From the NCBI GenBank assembly GCA_034669505.1, contig JAXDNJ010000059.1, positions 62,001 through 126,000 on the forward strand: a DNA stretch of 64,000 bases. The letters run 5' to 3'. The DNA is from JAFASC01 sp034669505 (lineage in GTDB: Bacteria; Pseudomonadota; Alphaproteobacteria; Rhizobiales; Beijerinckiaceae). Under the pieces are notes generated by a model that saw only the letters and a list, made by a program, of their open reading frames with translations, was not told where the DNA came from and ran no database searches. Below are positions 26,030-34,686 of the stretch, piece by piece (the first letter of the stretch is position 1; the number at the start of each line of letters is the position of its first letter). A program made the position numbers and the translations under genes.

Positions 26030-27850
26030 CTAACTCCTCTGCTCCGCACTTCCTTCCTTGCCGTCGCCGCGCTGCTCGGCCGGCTTCTCCGGTCCACTGA
26101 GATTATGCGCGGTGGTCACCAGCGCGATATGCGAAAAGGCCTGCGGGAAGTTGCCAACCTGCCGCTTCTTGTCCACGTCGTACTCTTCGGCAAGAAGGCC
26201 GAGATCGTTGCGGATCGCGAGCAAGCGTTCGAACAATTTCCGCGCCTCGTCCTTGCGTCCGAGCATCACGTAACAATCGGCAAGCCAGTAGGAGCAGGCG
26301 AGGAACGCGCCTTCGCCATGGGCAAGCCCGGTTTCGATCTCGGCGGGATCATGGCGCATGATGAAGCCGTCCTGCATCAACCGCTTCTCGACAGCTTCAA
26401 TCGTACCGCGCACGCGTTTGTCGTCGATCGGCAAGAACCCGGTAGAGGGAATGAGCAGAAGACTCGCGTCGAGCCATTTCGATCCGTACGACTGCACAAA
26501 ACTGTTCAGCTCCTCATCGAAACCTTTCGCGCAAACGTCTTCGTGAATCTGCAGGCACAGGGCACGCCATTGATCGATCGCTCCAGCATAGCCGAACTCC
26601 TCCACACATTTGATCGCACGATCAAAGGCGACCCACGCCATCACTTTCGAGAAGGTGTAATGGCGCGGATCGCCGCGCGATTCCCAGATGCCGCGATCGG
26701 GCTCCTGCCAAATCTCCGCGAGATGATCGAGCAGCTTTCCCTGTACCGCCCAGCTGTTCTTGTTTTCTGGCAAGCCGCCTTTCAGCGCCTGGTAAAGAGC
26801 GTCGCAGACTTCGCCGTAGACATCGATCTGCAATTGTCCATGCGCACCGTTGCCAATGCGTACTGGCGCGCTGTTTTCGTAGCCGGGTAGCCAATCGAGA
26901 GTATATTCGGTCAATCGGCGTTCGCCGCCGATTCCATACATGATCTGCGTCTGCTCGGGCGCACCCGCGACGGCGCGTAAGAGCCAATCGCGCCAGGCCC
27001 TTGCTTCTTCGTAATAGCCGGCATTCATGAAGGCGAGCAGGGTCAGTGTCGCGTCACGCAGCCAACAGAAGCGATAATCCCAATTGCGGATGCCGCCGAG
27101 CTGCTCGGGCAGCGATGTCGTTGGCGCGGCGACGATCCCTCCTGTTGGCTCGTAGATCAGCGCCTTTAATGTGATGAGCGAGCGCCGCACCGCTTGCGAC
27201 CACTCACCGACCTCGTGGCACTGTGATGCCCATTCGCGCCAATAGGCCTCCGTATCTTCGAGTGCCGCTTCGGGATCGATCGGATGCGGATCAGAAAGAT
27301 GCGAAGGGCCGTAGCTCAACATGAAGGTCGCGGTTTCGCCTTCGGCGACTTCGAAATCGCCGACTGTCTTCATGTCCTCGCCATGCAGCGGCACGCGCGT
27401 GCGCAACACGACTTTCTCCGGTCCGGCGATCGCCCGCAGCGTCAACTCGCTGCGGCGCGTCACCCACGGCACTATGGCGCCATAACCGAAGCGGATGACG
27501 AACTCGGTCCGCATAGCAACGCGGCCGCGCACGCCCTTAACGAGCCGCACGACGTGCGAGGCGTCTTCGTGTGGCGGCATGAATTCGATGAGGAGCGCCT
27601 CGCCTTTGTTGGTCTCGATCCTGGTTTCAAGCACGAGCGTGCGGTCGCGATATTTGCGCGACAGCTTGGCGGATTTATCCCGAGGTGCGATCAGCCAGCG
27701 GCCGTGCTCCGGCGTACCCATGAGCGCGGCAAAACAGGCGTCGGAATCAAATCGCGGCCAGCAGAGCCAGTCGATCGAGCCGTGCCGGTCTACGAGCGCG
27801 GCTGTCTGCAAGTCCCCGATCAGGCCATAATCTTCGATGAGGGCGGCCAT
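26030..27850 (-). CDS. Glycoside hydrolase family 15 protein (glucoamylase or trehalase)
   Basis: A 606-residue enzyme with an N-terminal beta-sandwich domain starting MAALIEDYGLIGDLQTAALV and SIDWLCWPRFD, then the (alpha/alpha)6 barrel. Barrel hallmarks are GIRNWDYRFCWLRDATLTL and, at the end, AEEYDVDKKRQVGNFPQAFSHI, where the glutamate of AEEYD is the likely catalytic acid or base. Family 15 includes glucoamylases and actinobacterial trehalases; sequence alone does not separate them. No signal peptide is seen, so it should act in the cytoplasm on trehalose, glycogen or oligosaccharides. ATG 27850 has GGGAG 6 bases upstream. It is divergent from pcm. Confidence 0.92.
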   Translation of the reverse strand: MAALIEDYGLIGDLQTAALVDRHGSIDWLCWPRFDSDACFAALMGTPEHGRWLIAPRDKSAKLSRKYRDRTLVLETRIETNKGEALLIEFMPPHEDASHVVRLVKGVRGRVAMRTEFVIRFGYGAIVPWVTRRSELTLRAIAGPEKVVLRTRVPLHGEDMKTVGDFEVAEGETATFMLSYGPSHLSDPHPIDPEAALEDTEAYWREWASQCHEVGEWSQAVRRSLITLKALIYEPTGGIVAAPTTSLPEQLGGIRNWDYRFCWLRDATLTLLAFMNAGYYEEARAWRDWLLRAVAGAPEQTQIMYGIGGERRLTEYTLDWLPGYENSAPVRIGNGAHGQLQIDVYGEVCDALYQALKGGLPENKNSWAVQGKLLDHLAEIWQEPDRGIWESRGDPRHYTFSKVMAWVAFDRAIKCVEEFGYAGAIDQWRALCLQIHEDVCAKGFDEELNSFVQSYGSKWLDASLLLIPSTGFLPIDDKRVRGTIEAVEKRLMQDGFIMRHDPAEIETGLAHGEGAFLACSYWLADCYVMLGRKDEARKLFERLLAIRNDLGLLAEEYDVDKKRQVGNFPQAFSHIALVTTAHNLSGPEKPAEQRGDGKEGSAEQRS

Positions 27851-27916
27851 GGTGCTCCCTAAGCTCAGGCGTCGCCGACGGGAACGAAGCTTTCGCCGCT
27901 GGGGTTCATCGCGGAG

Positions 27917-28579
27917 ATGATGCCGGAGCTGGATTTCGCCCAAGCGCGCGCCGACATGGTCGAGCACCAGATCGCGCGGCGCGGCGTCAAGGACCCGCTC
28001 GTCCTCGGCGCCATGGCCCGCGTGCCGCGCGAGGCCTTCGTCCTGCCAGGCTGGGAGGACGAAGCCTATGAGGACCAGCCGCTGCCGATCGCCGAGCGCC
28101 AGACGATCTCGCAGCCCTTCATCGTCGCCTACATGATCGAGGCAGCTGGCTTAAGGCCAACCGACCGGGCGCTCGAGATCGGAACCGGCTCCGGCTATGC
28201 GGCCGCCGTGATGGCCGCCATCGCCACCCGGGTCTACACGATCGAGCGCCATCCGGGTCTGGCAGAGACGGCAGAGCGCCGGTTTCGGGAGCTCGGGCTC
28301 GCCAATGTCGAGGTCCGCGTCGGAGATGGGACACTCGGCTGGCCTGAGGCGCAGCCCTTCGAGGCGATCATCGTGACCGCCGGCGGTCCCAAAGTACCGG
28401 CCGAACTGCGCGAGCAGCTTGCCGTCGGCGGGCGGCTTGTCATTCCGGTTGGCGAGTCCATGCATCGTCAGAGTCTCATCAGGGTGGTGCGGGAAGGTCC
28501 TGACGAGTTCCGCGAGGAGGATATCGCCGATGTCGCATTCGTGCCGCTGATCGGGGAGCAGGGTTGGGAAAGGGGCTGA
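27917..28579 (+). CDS. pcm: Protein-L-isoaspartate O-methyltransferase
   Basis: Methylates abnormal L-isoaspartyl residues with S-adenosylmethionine, starting repair of aged proteins. The 220 residues include the family opening MVEHQIARRGVKDPLVLGAM, the substrate-site stretch QPLPIAERQTISQPFIVAYM, and the AdoMet-binding ALEIGTGSGYAAAVMA. Two tandem ATGs (27917, 27920) follow GGAG. It is divergent from the GH15 gene and convergent with the chemoreceptor gene. Confidence 0.95.
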   Translation: MMPELDFAQARADMVEHQIARRGVKDPLVLGAMARVPREAFVLPGWEDEAYEDQPLPIAERQTISQPFIVAYMIEAAGLRPTDRALEIGTGSGYAAAVMAAIATRVYTIERHPGLAETAERRFRELGLANVEVRVGDGTLGWPEAQPFEAIIVTAGGPKVPAELREQLAVGGRLVIPVGESMHRQSLIRVVREGPDEFREEDIADVAFVPLIGEQGWERG

Positions 28580-28593
28580 GAGGCTGAAGCCAC

Positions 28594-29937
28594 TCAGGCC
28601 GAACGCACCTCGTCGAAGAAGCCCGACACGCGGCCCGAGAGATCGGCGGCCTTGGTCGAGAGCTGTCCCGAGGCGGCAATCAAACTGTTCGCGCATTGCG
28701 ACAGCGCGCCGATCGCATCTTCGAGGCCGTTGATGTCGGAGACGGAGCGCTCGCTTTCGCTCTGCGACGAACTCACGTGCTGGAGGATCGTTCGGGTCGC
28801 GTGTTCCTGCTGGTTGACCGCCTCGGAAATAGCCTGGGTCGCCGGCATGATCGTCGCCATCTGCTCGGCCGCCTGCGCCAGCGCTTCGGCTGCCTGCCGC
28901 GTTTGGTCCTGCGTGACGCTCACCCAATGCGAAATTTGCTCGGTGGCACGCTCGGTCTCGGCAGCGAGCTTTTTTACCTCCGCCGCGACGACGACAAAGC
29001 CGCCGCCGGCGCGTCCGGCGCGCGCCGCCTCGATCGTCGCGTTTAACGCAAGCAGATTGGTCTGCGAGGCGATGGCGTTGACCATCCCGACGAGCGCGCC
29101 AATCTTTTCCGCCGTGCCTGAGAGGTCTGCGATCGTCATCTCGGATTTGTTCAGCGCGTCAAGTGCGGCGGTGGCGCGTTGCCGGCTGTCATCCGCCCGG
29201 TCGCTGATCTCGTGGCTGGCGGACATGAGGCTCGAAAGCTCGGTCGCCGTTTGCGCCACGCTCTCGGAGCTGCTCTGCGCCGCGTGAACCGCGCGCGTGC
29301 CGCGGTGCTGGGTCGCTTCGATGACGCCGGTCAGATCATTCGAGGTCGACTGGAATGTATTTGCCGCGCCGGTGAGGGACTTCAGAACATGCTCGATCGA
29401 GGAGCCGATTCGAGCGATAGCCTTTTCGAGCGCGTCGCGTCGTGCCGACGCGAGTTTCATCAGGTCGGCGGCCTCTATCGAGGACATGGTCGCCGTGTCG
29501 AATGCGAGACATCTTATCACGAGACGATATCGCTCGACGGCGCGGCGGCGCTGCCACGGTCGTGCGGCGGCGATGCTTTCGCACAAAAGCCAGGACATGA
29601 CGTGGCAGAAGAACATGTGCGAGCGCAGACTCGTGCCGGCTTCGTCATGAGCATTGGCGAGCCGCTTGGCGCTGGCGAAATACGAATCCTCGAACGTCGC
29701 TTCGAAGAGCAGTTTTATGTGCGTCTGGGCGATATCGAAGAGGTCGCTACTGTGCTTCTGCACGAGGCCGGCAAGCCCTGTCACGGGCGCGTGCAGTTCG
29801 AAGAACTTTTGTACCCCGCCCGGCAAGAGCTCGTGAATGAGCGGACGTAGTGCGCGAATTTCCTCGGCCCGGCCGACGAGGTCGTACAGCGCCAGCCGAT
29901 CGTGGATCGTGATAATGGGTGTCATGAGACGCGCCAT
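28594..29937 (-). CDS. Soluble globin-coupled chemoreceptor (HemAT-like)
   Basis: About 447 residues without any membrane segment. The N-terminal about 165 residues form a protoglobin-type sensor: HIKLLFEATFEDSYF is followed by RLANAHDEAG, whose histidine (about residue 97) sits where the haem-binding proximal His of globin-coupled sensors lies. The rest is a methyl-accepting signalling domain, ending in the hairpin tip IASQTNLLALNATIEAARAG followed by GGGFVVVAAEVKKLA. The usual tip sequence ARAGEAGRGF reads ARAGRAGGGF here, a non-standard tip that may alter contact with CheA/CheW. No chemotaxis genes are nearby. ATG 29937 is chosen; 29925 is possible. It is probably an oxygen or redox sensor. 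Confidence 0.87.
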   Translation of the reverse strand: MARLMTPIITIHDRLALYDLVGRAEEIRALRPLIHELLPGGVQKFFELHAPVTGLAGLVQKHSSDLFDIAQTHIKLLFEATFEDSYFASAKRLANAHDEAGTSLRSHMFFCHVMSWLLCESIAAARPWQRRRAVERYRLVIRCLAFDTATMSSIEAADLMKLASARRDALEKAIARIGSSIEHVLKSLTGAANTFQSTSNDLTGVIEATQHRGTRAVHAAQSSSESVAQTATELSSLMSASHEISDRADDSRQRATAALDALNKSEMTIADLSGTAEKIGALVGMVNAIASQTNLLALNATIEAARAGRAGGGFVVVAAEVKKLAAETERATEQISHWVSVTQDQTRQAAEALAQAAEQMATIMPATQAISEAVNQQEHATRTILQHVSSSQSESERSVSDINGLEDAIGALSQCANSLIAASGQLSTKAADLSGRVSGFFDEVRSA

Positions 29938-30012
29938 GAACCGCAACTATGAATCGAAAGTGTTTACGCCGCGTTATCCATGCTGCGTGCCGATTGGGAC
30001 GCGGGCGGAGGA

Positions 30013-30942
30013 ATGGTGCCGGGCGAGCCGTTGATCCTGCGAGCCGGTTCGGCACGGGCCGCAATCGCGCTCAGAGGCGCGGAATGGCGAGAATGGTCGA
30101 TCGGCGGCACCGATCTCCTCTGGCCGGGCGATCCGGCGGTGTGGGCGGCCATCGCGCCCGTTCTCTTCCCGGTCGTCGGCTGGACGCGGCAGAGCCGCGT
30201 GCGCGTCGGGTCGACGCATTACGCGCTCGGCTTGCACGGTTTTGCGGCCGCTATCGGCTTTGCCCTTGCCGAGCACGGCGACGATTACGCGACCCTCGTG
30301 CTGGAAGATGGGCCGCAGACCCGCTCCGCTTACCCCTTCCCGTTCCGGCTCGAGATCGAATACCGGCTGCGCGAGCACGCAATGGACATTGCGCTTTCGG
30401 TCAGAAATACCGGCGACGAGCCGATGCCTTACGCGATCGGCCTCCATCCGGGCTTCCGCTGGCCCTTTGCGGGGTCGGATGCCGGGCACAGGATCATCTT
30501 CGAGGCGCCGGAGCGCGCGGAAGTGCCGGTCATCGGGCCGGGCGGCCTGTTCTCAGCACAAAAGCGGACGGTACCCCTGGAAGGAACGCTCCTGCGCCTC
30601 ACGGCCGATCTGTTCGCGCAGGAGGCGCTGTGCTTCCTAGATGTCGCCAGCCGCAAGCTTCTCTACGACAGCGGTGGGGGACCGGGGCTGCTCATCTCCC
30701 TCGAAAATTTTTCCCACGTCGCGCTGTGGGCGCGGCCGCCGGCGCCGTTCCTGGCGATAGAAGCCTGGACCGGCCACGGCGACCCGGAAAATTTCGACGG
30801 CGATCTCTTCGACAAGCCCTCGATGATCGTTCTTCCAGCGGGCGCGCAGGGCCGCCATGCGGTCCGCTACGAGTTCGTCCCGGACGTGTCGCGGCTCGGG
30901 CTGGATTTGCAGGCGGTCGCGCATCTGCCAAAAGGGCCCTGA
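30013..30942 (+). CDS. Aldose 1-epimerase (mutarotase) family protein
   Basis: A protein of about 309 residues of the galactose-mutarotase-like beta-sandwich fold. It has WREWSIGGTDLLWPGDPAVW and PVLFPVVGWTRQ near the N terminus, the pocket histidine in LGLHGFAA, and AIGLHPGFRWPF in the middle, typical of the proteobacterial GalM-like group whose members interconvert sugar anomers. A GGAGG at 30007 lies only one base before ATG 30013, tight for initiation. GTG 30016 or ATG 29980 are alternatives, so the start is uncertain. It is divergent from the chemoreceptor and followed by folD. Confidence 0.85.
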   Translation: MVPGEPLILRAGSARAAIALRGAEWREWSIGGTDLLWPGDPAVWAAIAPVLFPVVGWTRQSRVRVGSTHYALGLHGFAAAIGFALAEHGDDYATLVLEDGPQTRSAYPFPFRLEIEYRLREHAMDIALSVRNTGDEPMPYAIGLHPGFRWPFAGSDAGHRIIFEAPERAEVPVIGPGGLFSAQKRTVPLEGTLLRLTADLFAQEALCFLDVASRKLLYDSGGGPGLLISLENFSHVALWARPPAPFLAIEAWTGHGDPENFDGDLFDKPSMIVLPAGAQGRHAVRYEFVPDVSRLGLDLQAVAHLPKGP

Positions 30943-31002
30943 ACCAGGGAAGTCAGATCGGTGCAAGCGCAAGCAGCGGCAGCCATAAACCAAGATCGGA
31001 AT

Positions 31003-31926
31003 ATGGGCAGCATTCTCCGCCCATCCGGAGAGAAGGCCCTCGTCATCGATGGGCGCGCCGCCGCCGACCGGCTTCTCGCCAACGTGGGCGCCGAGGCCGA
31101 GACGCTCTTGCGCCGGGGCGTCAAGCCGGGACTTGCGACCGTCCTCGTCGGCGAAAATGCTGCGAGCCGCGTCTATGTCGGCTCGAAGGGCAAGGCGGCA
31201 CGCGCCTGCGGCTTCCATTCTGTGCAGCACGACCTTGCGGCCGAAACCAGCGAGGCGGATCTGCTCGCCCTGATCACGCAACTGAACCAGGATGAGGCCA
31301 TCCACGGCATTCTCGTGCAGCTGCCACTGCCGAAAGCCATCGACGCGACACGCGTCATCGAGGCGATCGCGCCGGAAAAGGACGTGGACGGTTTCAGTCC
31401 GGTCAATGTTGGGCGCATCGCCATCGGCGAGACGGAGCGCGCTTTCGTGCCGTGCACGCCCGCCGGCGCGCTGCTTCTCATCGGCGAAGCCGCCAAGGCC
31501 CTCGGTCAGGATTTGCGCGGCGCCGATGCCTTGATCGTCGGACGGTCCAATATCGTCGGGAAACCGATGGCGCAGCTGCTTCTGCAACGCGATGCGACGG
31601 TCACGACAGCCCATTCGCGCACCCGTGACCTTCCGGCGCTGGTCGGGCGCGCCGACATTCTCGTCGCGGCGGTCGGCCTGCCCGAAATGATCCACGGCGA
31701 CTGGGTGAAGCCTGGTGCAATCGTCATCGACGTCGGCATCAACCGTGTGCCGCAGGAGACCGCGCCGGGCCAAGCGCCGAAGACGCGACTGGTGGGCGAC
31801 GTCGGATTCGCGCAAGCGCTCGCCCACGCCGGTGCCATCACTCCGGTGCCAGGCGGCGTCGGGCCGATGACCATCGCCATGCTCATGGCAAACACTCTGC
31901 GTGCGGCGAAACGCCTGGCCGCCTAA
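31003..31926 (+). CDS. folD: Methylenetetrahydrofolate dehydrogenase/cyclohydrolase
   Basis: Bifunctional enzyme of one-carbon metabolism that interconverts 5,10-methylene-, methenyl- and 10-formyl-tetrahydrofolate with NADP+. The 307 residues show the catalytic YVGSKGKAARACGF (Tyr and Lys of the active site), GILVQLPLPK, EKDVDGFSPVNVG, GRSNIVGKPMAQLL in the Rossmann part, and the C-terminal TPVPGGVGPMTIAML. ATG 31003 with CGGA upstream is chosen over an in-frame start at 30961, giving the normal family length. Confidence 0.96.
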   Translation: MGSILRPSGEKALVIDGRAAADRLLANVGAEAETLLRRGVKPGLATVLVGENAASRVYVGSKGKAARACGFHSVQHDLAAETSEADLLALITQLNQDEAIHGILVQLPLPKAIDATRVIEAIAPEKDVDGFSPVNVGRIAIGETERAFVPCTPAGALLLIGEAAKALGQDLRGADALIVGRSNIVGKPMAQLLLQRDATVTTAHSRTRDLPALVGRADILVAAVGLPEMIHGDWVKPGAIVIDVGINRVPQETAPGQAPKTRLVGDVGFAQALAHAGAITPVPGGVGPMTIAMLMANTLRAAKRLAA

Positions 31927-32012
31927 TCCGAAAGAGTGGCGGCCGAGGCCTTCCGTATGAGCGCCGGTCTCGTGCTAACTTGCCGCGTGTGTCCTGGATG
32001 GGCAGGGAGACC

Positions 32013-32705
32013 ATGCAGAACCTTTTCAGCCGGATTGCCTTCTTCAAGGACGTTGTCGATCTCGAGGTCGAGAAGTTCGAACGCCGTTGCCTTTGGCGCC
32101 GCGTCGAGGAGGGCGAGACCGTCGTCGACTATGAAGACGAGAGCTCCGACGTCTATTTCATTATGGCCGGAGACGTTCGCGTGCTCATCCGCACCCCCGC
32201 CGGCAAGGAGATTATTCTTGCCGAGATGCGGCCGGGCCAATTCTTTGGCGAACTCTCGGCTATCGACGGAGTCAAGCGCTCGGCCAATGTGACGGCCCTG
32301 ACCCGCTCTGAAGTGTGCATCATGCCGGCCGTGGTGTTTCGCGACGTCATTTTCGCATCGCGAACCGCCTGCGACAAGATTTTGAAGATGCTGAGCGGCC
32401 GCGTGCGCGAACTCAATCACCGGCTCGCCGAACTCTCCGTTCTCGACCTCAAGCACCGGCTCTATTCGGAGCTGATGCGCCTTTCCCATCCCCGCCCGGG
32501 GCATCAGGGCGAACGCGTCGTCACGCCGCCCCCTTATCATCACATCCTTGCGGCGCGGATCGGATGCCGGCGCGAACAGGTGACCCGTGAACTCTCGGCG
32601 ATGACCGGCGAAGGGATCATCGAAAAGACCCGCGGCGCGCTCGTCATCCTCAAGCCGCAGGTTTTGCAAACGCGGCTACAGAACGCGCTGCGCGAGGATG
32701 CCTAG
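32013..32705 (+). CDS. Crp/Fnr-family transcriptional regulator
   Basis: A 230-residue regulator. The N-terminal cyclic-nucleotide-binding-like barrel (about 15-125) contains ESSDVYFIMAGDVRVLIRTP and PGQFFGELSAIDGVKRSANV. A dimer helix follows, and then a winged-helix domain whose recognition region is HILAARIGCRREQVTRELSAM. The barrel segment GELSAIDGVKRSA has the right shape for a cyclic-nucleotide-binding cassette, so cAMP may be the ligand, but this is inference; there is no FNR-type cysteine cluster. ATG 32013 follows AGGGAG by 5 bases. The polyamine-type transporter operon starts with GTG only 2 bp after its stop, so the regulator is very likely cotranscribed with it. Confidence 0.9.
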   Translation: MQNLFSRIAFFKDVVDLEVEKFERRCLWRRVEEGETVVDYEDESSDVYFIMAGDVRVLIRTPAGKEIILAEMRPGQFFGELSAIDGVKRSANVTALTRSEVCIMPAVVFRDVIFASRTACDKILKMLSGRVRELNHRLAELSVLDLKHRLYSELMRLSHPRPGHQGERVVTPPPYHHILAARIGCRREQVTRELSAMTGEGIIEKTRGALVILKPQVLQTRLQNALREDA

Positions 32706-32707
32706 AC

Positions 32708-33757
32708 GTGACGATCGGCCCGCCGCTTGTCCGTCTGGATCGGGTGACGAAGCGGTTCGGTGCAGTGCCAGCCGTTCACGACGTCAGCCTCGACATCGCA
32801 GTGGGCGAATTTTTCGCACTCCTCGGACCCTCCGGCTGCGGTAAGACCACGCTCATGCGCCTCATCGCCGGCTTCGAGCAGCCGGACGAGGGCCGCATCT
32901 TCATAGGCGGCGTGGATGTGACGGATGTGCCGCCGCATAAGCGGCCGGTGAACATGATGTTCCAGTCCTATGCGCTCTTCCCGCATATGAGCGTCGAGAA
33001 GAATGTCGGCTTCGGTTTGAACCAGGAGGGCGCGCCCAGGGCTGAAATTGCCGCGCGGGTCGTTGAAATGCTGCGGCTCGTGCAGCTTGAGGCGCTCGGG
33101 AAGCGGCGGCCGGATCAGCTGTCCGGCGGCCAGAAACAGCGCGTGGCGTTGGCGCGCGCGCTCGCCAAACGGCCTAAACTTCTGCTGCTCGACGAGCCGC
33201 TTGCGGCGCTCGATCGCAAACTGCGTGAGCAGACGCAATTCGAATTGAAAGAAGTGCAGCGCCGGCTAGGAACCGCGTTCGTCGTCGTTACGCATGACCA
33301 GGAGGAAGCGAGCGTCATGGCCTCGCGCATCGCCGTCATGCGCGCGGGCGAGCTCGAGCAGATCGGCACGCCGGCCGAAATCTATGCCCGCCCGGCATCG
33401 CGGTTCGTGGCGGAATTTATCGGCGACATCAATATATTGGAAGCTGATGCGAAGGACGGACAAGAGCTCATCCATACATCGAACGAGGATGCGAATTCCA
33501 CCCACCCTCTTGCGACCGCAGTCAGGCCCGAGCGCATCGTGATCGAAAGCGATTCCGGCGCTTCGGCCAACGGACTTGCAGGAATAATCGACGATTTCGC
33601 GTTCCGCGGCAGCGACACTCTTTATCGCGTTCGGCTCGATTCGGGGCGAGTGCTGCGCGTTGTCGCGGCGAACTCGGACGGCCGCGATGCATTCCGGCCG
33701 GGCGACAAGGTGCGTGTGCGGATTCCGCATGAGGCCTGCATTCCCCTGCATCAGTGA
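32708..33757 (+). CDS. ABC importer ATP-binding protein, spermidine/putrescine type
   Basis: A 349-residue ATPase of the PotA/PotG group. It has Walker A GPSGCGKTT at 40-48, signature LSGGQKQR near 138, Walker B LLLLDEPLAALD, and a C-terminal TOBE domain (about 270-349: AVRPERIVIES and onward). The first-block motif GVDVTDVPPHKRPVNMMFQSYALFPHM is typical of polyamine and related importers. The start is a GTG 2 bp after the regulator stop. Its own stop overlaps the start of the permease gene (TGATG). Putrescine, spermidine or an opine-like compound are possible substrates. Confidence 0.9.
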   Translation: MTIGPPLVRLDRVTKRFGAVPAVHDVSLDIAVGEFFALLGPSGCGKTTLMRLIAGFEQPDEGRIFIGGVDVTDVPPHKRPVNMMFQSYALFPHMSVEKNVGFGLNQEGAPRAEIAARVVEMLRLVQLEALGKRRPDQLSGGQKQRVALARALAKRPKLLLLDEPLAALDRKLREQTQFELKEVQRRLGTAFVVVTHDQEEASVMASRIAVMRAGELEQIGTPAEIYARPASRFVAEFIGDINILEADAKDGQELIHTSNEDANSTHPLATAVRPERIVIESDSGASANGLAGIIDDFAFRGSDTLYRVRLDSGRVLRVVAANSDGRDAFRPGDKVRVRIPHEACIPLHQ

Positions 33758-34686
33758 TGGATGCGAAGCCTCAACGCGCGCCGAGACGCAGAGCAGGTCT
33801 TAATTGGCTTGTGATTGCCGTCCCTTATACTTGGCTGCTGTTCTTCTTTCTCGCGCCCTTCGCGCTTGTGTTTAAAATCTCGCTCTCGCAATCGGCGCTA
33901 AGCCAGCCGCCATATGCGCCCGTCTTTGATTCGTCCGACGGCGTCCGATCGCTGCTCGAAAAATTCTCGAGCCTTTCGTTTGAATCCTTTAGCGGTCTTT
34001 TCAGCGACAGCCTCTACATCGACTCCTACATCTCGTCGGTTCTTATCGCCGCGATCGCGACTATCCTGACGCTAGTCGTTGCTTATCCCTTTGCGCTTGC
34101 AATCGCCCGCTCGTCACCAGGAGTAAGGCCAATCCTTTTAGGTCTGGCGATCGCTCCGTTTTGGACCAGCTTTTTGATTCGCGTCTATGCCTGGATCGCG
34201 ATCCTCAAAGATGAAGGCCTGCTCAGCCATTTCTTGATAAGCCTCGGCCTCATCCATGCGCCGCTTGGCTTATTTGCGACCAACACCGCAGTCGTGATCG
34301 GCATTGTTTATTCCTACCTGCCTTTCATGCTTCTGCCGCTCTATGCCGCGATCGAGGGGCAGGATCCGGTTCTGCTCGAAGCGGCAGCCGATCTCGGCGC
34401 CTCGCCTTGGCGGGTGTTCCTGCGGATTACGCTGCCGCTTTCGGCAGGCGGAATCATTGCCGGCTCGCTTCTCGTGTTCATTCCGGCAGTCGGAGAGTTC
34501 GTCATTCCAGATCTGCTCGGCGGCTCGGACACGCTGATGATCGGGCGCACGCTGTGGAATGATTTCTTCGTCAACCGCGATTGGCCGACAGCGTCGGCTG
34601 CCGCGATCGTGCTTTTGATCCTGCTCGTTGGTCCGCTCCTCGTTTACGAGCGCCTCCAGCTTCAGGACGAAGGGCGGCGCATATGA
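33757..34686 (+). CDS. ABC importer permease, PotB/PotH type
   Basis: A 309-residue inner-membrane permease with an N-terminal helix (about 17-38), a periplasmic loop of about 50 residues and five further helices. The EAA loop that contacts the ATPase reads EAAADLGASPWRVFLRITLPLSAGG. Features PFWTSFLIRVYAWIAILKDEGL and ELVIPDLLGG-like EFVIPDLLGGSDTLMIG are characteristic of PotB/PotH. The ATG overlaps the upstream TGA and the gene ends in an ATGA overlap with the next permease, so the three transporter genes form a tight unit. Confidence 0.92.
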   Translation: MDAKPQRAPRRRAGLNWLVIAVPYTWLLFFFLAPFALVFKISLSQSALSQPPYAPVFDSSDGVRSLLEKFSSLSFESFSGLFSDSLYIDSYISSVLIAAIATILTLVVAYPFALAIARSSPGVRPILLGLAIAPFWTSFLIRVYAWIAILKDEGLLSHFLISLGLIHAPLGLFATNTAVVIGIVYSYLPFMLLPLYAAIEGQDPVLLEAAADLGASPWRVFLRITLPLSAGGIIAGSLLVFIPAVGEFVIPDLLGGSDTLMIGRTLWNDFFVNRDWPTASAAAIVLLILLVGPLLVYERLQLQDEGRRI

